A stretch of DNA of 64,000 nucleotides, taken from contig CM071587.1 of NCBI GenBank assembly GCA_036426205.1, forward strand, positions 2,869,618-2,933,617, in the 5' to 3' direction. The first letter of the stretch is position 1; each line of letters starts with the position of its first letter. The position numbers were made by a program, and so were the translations under genes. The notes below the pieces were generated by a model. The model was not told where the DNA came from, made no database searches, and saw only the letters and a program-made list of their open reading frames with translations. Shown piece after piece: positions 59,766 to 64,000 of this stretch. Source of the stretch: Ascaphus truei (Eukaryota > Chordata > Amphibia > Anura > Ascaphidae).

Positions 59766-60198
59766 CTGGTAACTCGGTGATAAGAGCAGACCTGGAATAA
59801 TGAGAGATCTCCTGGTAACCGGTGGGACAGGCGCTGTGACTTCAACCCCCGGGTTAACCATTAACCTTCCCCTCTCCCCGCTAGAGTTTAGGAGCTGGCT
59901 GTGTGAAGCGCTCTAAGACAAGAAGGGGTTAATACAGCACTGCGGGGACCTTACATAGGAGATGGGGGGCAATGCTGATTTATCCCCAACACCTTCCCTG
60001 CCAGCTCTGCTCCTGCCCTCTTCTTTGTCATAATTCCCCCTGTCCCTTCTCCTTTCCTGTGTGCCCACACTCTGTGCCCCTACCCCCCCTCCATTCCCTG
60101 TGTCACGGCTCTCAGTGCCCCTCTGTCCCCAGTATCACGGTTACATGTAGCCCCGTCCCTGTGTGCCCTTGGTGTGACTGTCCCCTCTCCCCCCGCAG

Positions 60199-60322
60199 TG
60201 TGTGACGAGCACTCTGAGTATAAAGATGCCAAACTGCTGTATCGGTTTCGGAAGGACGATGGCACGTTCCCCCTGAACAAAGAGGTGAAAGTCTTCCTGA
60301 GAGGCCAGGGTTTGTACGAGAC
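60199..60322 (+). CDS. DEPTOR-like exon 3: end of DEP1 and inter-DEP linker
   Basis: It reads CDEHSEYKDAKLLYRFRKDD, then GTFPLNKEVKVFLRGQGLYE. The CDEH...YRFRKDDGTFPL block is almost invariant in DEPTOR. The acceptor is CCCCGCAG and the donor GTGAGTATC. 124 nt, phase 1 in and phase 2 out. Confidence 0.95.
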
Positions 60323-60477
60323 GTGAGTATCACCGAGAGGCCACAGGTACATATCCACACAGGCACCGTATACACATGGGTACATATATACACACACACG
60401 TGTGTTATACACAAGGATACATAGGAAGGTAGTGATCAGGTACCCCCCGTCACCGGCTGTGCCCCTCTCTCTATCAG

Positions 60478-60659
60478 GATGATGACGGGTAAGGAGGCCT
60501 CCATACTGAAGGTTCGGGAGCAGGGGTCTGAGCGGTACCACCGGACCTTTCCGGGCTGTGAGATGCTGGACTGGCTGGTGAAGGAGGGTGAGGTGCGGAG
60601 CAGGGAGGAGGCGGAGGAGCTGTGCCGGGCACTGCTGGAGCATGGAGTCATACAGCAAG
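60478..60659 (+). CDS. DEPTOR-like exon 4: second DEP domain
   Basis: It reads TMMTGKEASILKVREQGSER, then YHRTFPGCEMLDWLVKEGEV, then RSREEAEELCRALLEHGVIQQ. The F-x-G-C/S-E-M/F-L-D-W-L-V-x-E-G-E core, the EEAEELC helix and the LLEHGVIQ end match DEPTOR DEP2, with many substitutions elsewhere. The acceptor is CTCTATCAG and the donor GTATTC; 182 nt from phase 2 to phase 1. Confidence 0.94.
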
Positions 60660-61153
60660 GTATTCTATAATCTCTCGGTGTATATGCATTGGGCTGTGTC
60701 CACGCTGGCGCGTTGAGTTCAATGAATGTCAGTGTCCGGCGGCGCACGCTTGTGCCCGTACGCTCGCGGGCGCTAGGTGCTTGGCGAGACAGATGACATT
60801 GATTTCCAGGCTCTCTGAAGGGTCGCATGACATTCAGTAACCAATCGGCGCCAGTCACTGCTCGGCCGAGTGCTCATGCTTAGAGAGTTGGTGATGTCAC
60901 TGCGCTGTTACCCTGTCATTTCCCCGCACACACACTACATTGTGACCCTGTTCCCGTGTGCTGCAGTCTGTGCGCTCTGCCGCGACCTTGTCCCCACGTG
61001 CTCTGCCGTAACACTGTCCCTCCCCTTTGCACGCGCTGTGCAGTGACCCTGTTCCTCCCGTGCGCTCTGCACTATGCCCGCGCACTCTGTGCCGTGCCAT
61101 GCTCCTGCCCGCGTGCTCTGCCGTGACCCTGTTCCTCCCCTGTCCCCACTCAG

Positions 61154-61348
61154 TGACCGGCCGGCATCACTTCTCCGACTCGGATCTGCTCTTCCAGTTC
61201 CGCGTTAATTTCCGCCGCAGGAGGAGGCTGACGGAGCTGCTGAGCGAGAACCTGCTGCCCTCCCTGCACGAGTCCCCCGACTCCCCAGAAAGCCCCTTCT
61301 GCCTGCGCAAACTCAGTGCTGAGCTAACCAATGCCAGCTTCCTCTCCG
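61154..61348 (+). CDS. DEPTOR-like exon 5: end of DEP2 and basic linker
   Basis: It reads VTGRHHFSDSDLLFQFRVNF, then RRRRRLTELLSENLLPSLHE, then SPDSPESPFCLRKLSAELTN and ASFLS. The run of five arginines (NFRRRRRL) and the HDSPFCLRK-like block are DEPTOR landmarks. Here the latter is expanded to SPDSPESPFCLRK. In DEPTOR this region contributes to membrane (phosphatidic acid) and mTOR contacts. The acceptor is CCCACTCAG and the donor GTGAGAAC; 195 nt. Confidence 0.94.
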
Positions 61349-61820
61349 GTGAGAACGGGTGGGATGATCTGTGGGTTGGGATCGCCAGCAGGGACTGGTT
61401 AATGAAGCGATGCTCTGCGGGTTTGTAGCACAGAGACCCTGTAGCACTGAGGTAATAACAGCTCATGGGCAGCAGGTGGCAGCATAGCCCAGCTGTAATA
61501 TTCACTGAAATATTATTATAACTGGTAGCAGTGCAGACACCACAGGGAGGGAGGATAAACGTCACAGCTGTCTCTCCTGCGATAATAAATCGGCTTTTAA
61601 ATAAAGAACGTGATGTAAGAAACGTCTCCCCTTTTCTCCTAGTCAACATCCAGCTCCAATCTAATAATGTCATGGTGTTTGCCATGTCTCCAGCATTAGT
61701 ACAACTTTGTCAACATTATCAATCATGATGGGCAGAGAGAGATGATATTCGGTTCTCTCTCTGCGCCTCTCCTCTCTCTCCCTCTCTCTCGGCTCTTTTC
61801 CTGCCTCTCTCTCCTTTCAG

Positions 61821-61964
61821 TCCAGCCCAGCAAGGATCTTAAGGTTCTGTCTGCGGTTAGAAGGAGCAGCATCACCTCTCTGTCTGCGGGATCCGGTGCC
61901 AACTTCTTCTGCCCCCCTCCCTTGCTGACACTGCACCCCACAGCGGAATGCAACCCCCAGTCAG
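61821..61964 (+). CDS. DEPTOR-like exon 6: phospho-linker without the SSGxxS degron
   Basis: It reads VQPSKDLKVLSAVRRSSITS, then LSAGSGANFFCPPPLLTLHP and TAECNPQS. PSKDLKVLSAVRRSS aligns with DEPTOR's PSKEIKIVSAVRRSS, and CNPQS with its CNPKS. Between these, DEPTOR has a serine-rich stretch with the SSGYFS motif recognised by SCF-beta-TrCP after phosphorylation. Here it is AGSGANFF followed by prolines and leucines, with only a single SG and no following serine. The acceptor is TCCTTTCAG and the donor GTGAGG; 144 nt, phase 1 to phase 1, so the exon is intact. Confidence 0.94.
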
Positions 61965-62139
61965 GTGAGGCTGTGCCAGGTGTCTACTGGGCTCGCAAAG
62001 CATTCTGGGGTTTGTGGTCCTGTTACTCGTACTGGTCCAGTGATGAGGAGCTATTGTAGGACCACCTGGCAGGGAAGGGGTTAACTACTGTATAATGTTA
62101 AAGCCTTTGCTCCTAATTGAATCCCCCCCTCACTGTTTA

Positions 62140-63065
62140 ATACAGATAAATGTAAGGTCATGGATTTGGGAAACTAACGAAACGGGCAAATTACAAATTA
62201 CATGGGGATACATTTATGGGAATCCTTGACGGAGAAGGATTTAGGAGTGCTTGTAGACAGCAGGTTTACCAATAGTGCTCAAAGTCAGGCAGTAGCTTCA
62301 AAGGCAAACCAGATCTTATCTTGCATTAAACGGGCAATGGATGGAAGGGAAGTCAACCTTATTATGCAACTTTTATAAAGCATTAGTAAGACCACACCTT
62401 GAATATAGAGTACAATTTTGGGCACCACTCCTTAGAAAAGACATTATGGAACTAAAGAGAGTGCAGAGAAGAGCCACCAAATTAATAAAGGGGGTGGATA
62501 ATCTAACTTATGAGGAGAGGCTAGATAAATTGTATTTATTTACATTAGAAAAGAGGTGTCTAAGAGGGGATTTGATAACTATATACAAATATATTTCGAA
62601 ACAATACAAGGAGCTTTCAAAATAATAATTTATCCCAAGGGCAGTAGAAAGGACTCTGGGCCATCCCTTAAGGTTGGAGGAAAAGATTCACCAGCAACAA
62701 AGGAAAGGGTTCTTTACAGTAAGGGCAGTTACAATGTTGGAATCATCACCCATTGAGACTGGCAGATAGAATAGATTTGTTCAAAAAATAGGCTGGACAT
62801 CTTTTTAGAAAGGTATACAGGGATATACCAAATAAGTAAACACGGGAAGGATTTGATCCAGGGAGTAATCGGATTGCCAATTCTTGGAGTCAGGAAGGAA
62901 TTTATTTTTCCCCTTATGAGATCATTGGATTATATTTCACGGGGGTTGTGTGTTTGCCTTCCTCTGGAGCAATATACTGTAAGTACAGATATAGGATAAA
63001 GTATCTGTCGTCTAAAATTTAGCATAGGTTGAACTTGATGCATGTCTTATCAACCTCATCTACTG
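62140..63065 (+). mobile_element. L2/CR1-type LINE relic in DEPTOR-like intron 6
   Basis: The remnant of the reverse-transcriptase C-terminal region reads [20 protein letters not shown], then [20 protein letters not shown], then [20 protein letters not shown]. It is preceded in other frames by a [23 protein letters not shown] segment (about 62250-62330) and followed by the typical 3' end (GGTTGAACTTGATGCATGTC, near 63028). It has frameshifts and stops throughout and is clearly dead. It lies in the same orientation as the gene. Confidence 0.85.
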
Positions 63066-63164
63066 TGTAAGTGTATCTGAAGGAGCAGGGAGAGGGGAGG
63101 ACTGACCCCCCGACAATGGGCTTGTATAACAGAGTGGGACTGACTTTTCTGTACTCTTTCCCAG

Positions 63165-63235
63165 TGCTAACGAAGCCAGTAACGAATGAGGAGCTGCTGT
63201 CACCGGGAGCCCCCTACCTCAAAAAGGCTCTGACT
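63165..63235 (+). CDS. DEPTOR-like exon 7: pre-PDZ segment
   Basis: It reads VLTKPVTNEELLSPGAPYLK, then KALT, matching DEPTOR's RPVTSEELLTPGAPYARKTFT. The acceptor is TTTCCCAG and the donor GTGAGTG; 71 nt, ending phase 0. Confidence 0.95.
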
Positions 63236-63374
63236 GTGAGTGTGAGCGACGGGTGTGAGAGTAAGGAGTATCACACAGGGTTCCTTGGGGGAAGCATTTA
63301 TCAGGAAGAATCCAGGATGCAATTAGATACAGAAAAAATTGGGGATAGGTTGGGGTGCAGAGGCTGACGGGGAG

Positions 63375-63482
63375 TTTGGGGAGAGGGCGGGGGGTGCAGA
63401 CACTGGTGGGGAGTGGGGTGCAGACACTGGTGGGGAGTGGGGTGCAGTCACTGGTGGGGAGTGGGGTGCAGACACGGGCAGG
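63375..63482. repeat. 24-bp tandem repeat in intron 7
   Basis: About four units of CTGGTGGGGAGTGGGGTGCA then GACA. Confidence 0.85.
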
Positions 63483-63536
63483 AATCCAGTGCTGTAGGAT
63501 CAGTCCCAGTTAGTTTCTGGTCTCTCTCTCGCACAG

Positions 63537-63641
63537 ATTGTTGGGGACGCTGTTGGTTGGGGGTTTGTGGTCCGCGGGGGACAACCCTGTCACATTCAGG
63601 CTGTAGATCCTGGGGGGCCGGCAGCTGCTGCTGGAATGAAG
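63537..63641 (+). CDS. DEPTOR-like exon 8: first half of PDZ domain
   Basis: The 35 codons read IVGDAVGWGFVVRGGQPCHI, then QAVDPGGPAAAAGMK. This is nearly identical to the first half of the DEPTOR PDZ domain. GWGF is the carboxylate-binding loop and GPAAAAGMK the following helix. In DEPTOR this PDZ domain and the preceding linker contact mTOR. The acceptor is CTCGCACAG and the donor GTAAAGTG; phase 0 both ends. The last exon (second half of PDZ, C-terminus) is not in the remaining 359 bp. Confidence 0.96.
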
Positions 63642-63659
63642 GTAAAGTGACCCGGTGTT

Positions 63660-63872
63660 GTGATGGTCTGACCCTGTGACACATTGACGCCTGCTTGGTG
63701 GGCCTTGTGCTGTGATGCTTGCTTGGTGGCCCTTGTGCTGTGATGCTTGCTTGGTGACCCCCTGTCCTGTGACTCTTGCTTGGTGACCCCCTGTCCTGTG
63801 ACGCACGCTTGGTGACCCCCTGTCCTGTGACGCTTGTGCTGTGACCGCCTGCTTGGCGACCCCTGTGCACCA
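63660..63872. repeat. about 29-bp minisatellite in intron 8
   Basis: Units of GCTTGGTGACCCCCTGTCCT then GTGACGCTT, about seven copies. Confidence 0.85.
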
Positions 63873-64000
63873 TGACGGTAATAATTATTAAATGCTCTTT
63901 ACGTAACTGGTATAAACCATTTTTGGACGTGCTTTTGCCTCTAATTGTAAGCTCTGCAGACCTGCTTGTAAAGCCCCCCAGTATAACCCAGCATGAACTC
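63873..64000 (+). other. DEPTOR-like intron 8, SINE tail fragment
   Basis: TCTAATTGTAAGCTCTGCAG near 63940 resembles the CORE-SINE tail. No exon. Confidence 0.4.

Noticed and set aside
59044..63641. First thought: PREX1 (also DEP-DEP-PDZ, and on human 20q)
   Set aside because: The exon sequences match DEPTOR motifs throughout (NCFVAKEL, FRKDDGTFPL, GDAVGWGFVVRG), there is no DH-PH region upstream, and the first exon ends TGEQLR as in DEPTOR.

Overview
This is nuclear genomic DNA from a vertebrate. It holds spliced genes with GT/AG introns, dense interspersed repeats, many minisatellites and CpG-rich islets. The coding exons are diverged from mammals. The repeats (L2/CR1-type LINE 3' ends, CORE-SINE tails, abundant hAT-, Harbinger- and mariner-like MITEs, and repeats with a 'CCGAAACGTTGG' hairpin core) suggest an amphibian, most likely a frog. 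The species assignment is inference. There is no prokaryotic content, CRISPR array or rRNA/tRNA gene that I can see.

Three genes can be read exon by exon. (1) NKAIN4, minus strand, about 2.9-5.4 kb: three consecutive coding exons of the Na+/K+-ATPase-interacting membrane protein. (2) ARFGAP1, plus strand, about 17.5-44.2 kb: eleven exons running from the ArfGAP zinc finger through the ALPS curvature-sensing region to the tryptophan-rich COPI-binding C-terminus and stop codon. (3) A DEPTOR-like gene, plus strand, about 54.4 kb to beyond the right edge: two DEP domains, a serine-rich linker and the start of a PDZ domain. The NKAIN4/ARFGAP1 head-to-head pair is the arrangement of human 20q13.33. 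Human DEPTOR lies on 8q24.12 beside COL14A1, whose paralogue COL20A1 is the human neighbour of ARFGAP1. The third gene is therefore best explained as a whole-genome-duplication paralogue (ohnologue) of DEPTOR, kept here and absent from the equivalent human locus. Its linker lacks the SSGxxS beta-TrCP degron that controls DEPTOR stability.

The middle of the window (about 24.3-35.2 kb) is almost certainly an assembly fault. Block A (17358-24266, ARFGAP1 exons 3-6) is followed by an inverted noisy copy of block B, then a direct noisy copy of A, then a clean block B (35231 onward, exons 7-9). The two internal copies carry many small indels and broken exons. The clean outer copies A and B give an intact gene, so the internal 11 kb looks like gap filling with uncorrected long reads at a (GT)n gap.

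The rest is repeat-rich intron and intergenic DNA. It contains a 34-40 bp minisatellite at 13.7-15.9 kb, a 24-bp minisatellite just before ARFGAP1 exon 12, a roughly 41-bp minisatellite at 51.3-53.6 kb split by a TIR element, a cluster of Harbinger-like MITEs with TAA target duplications at 6.4-10.1 kb, a 1.5-kb foldback element (seen twice because of the duplication), a hAT MITE with target duplication at 113-344, and an L2/CR1 reverse-transcriptase relic inside the DEPTOR-like gene. First exons of NKAIN4 and ARFGAP1 were not found.
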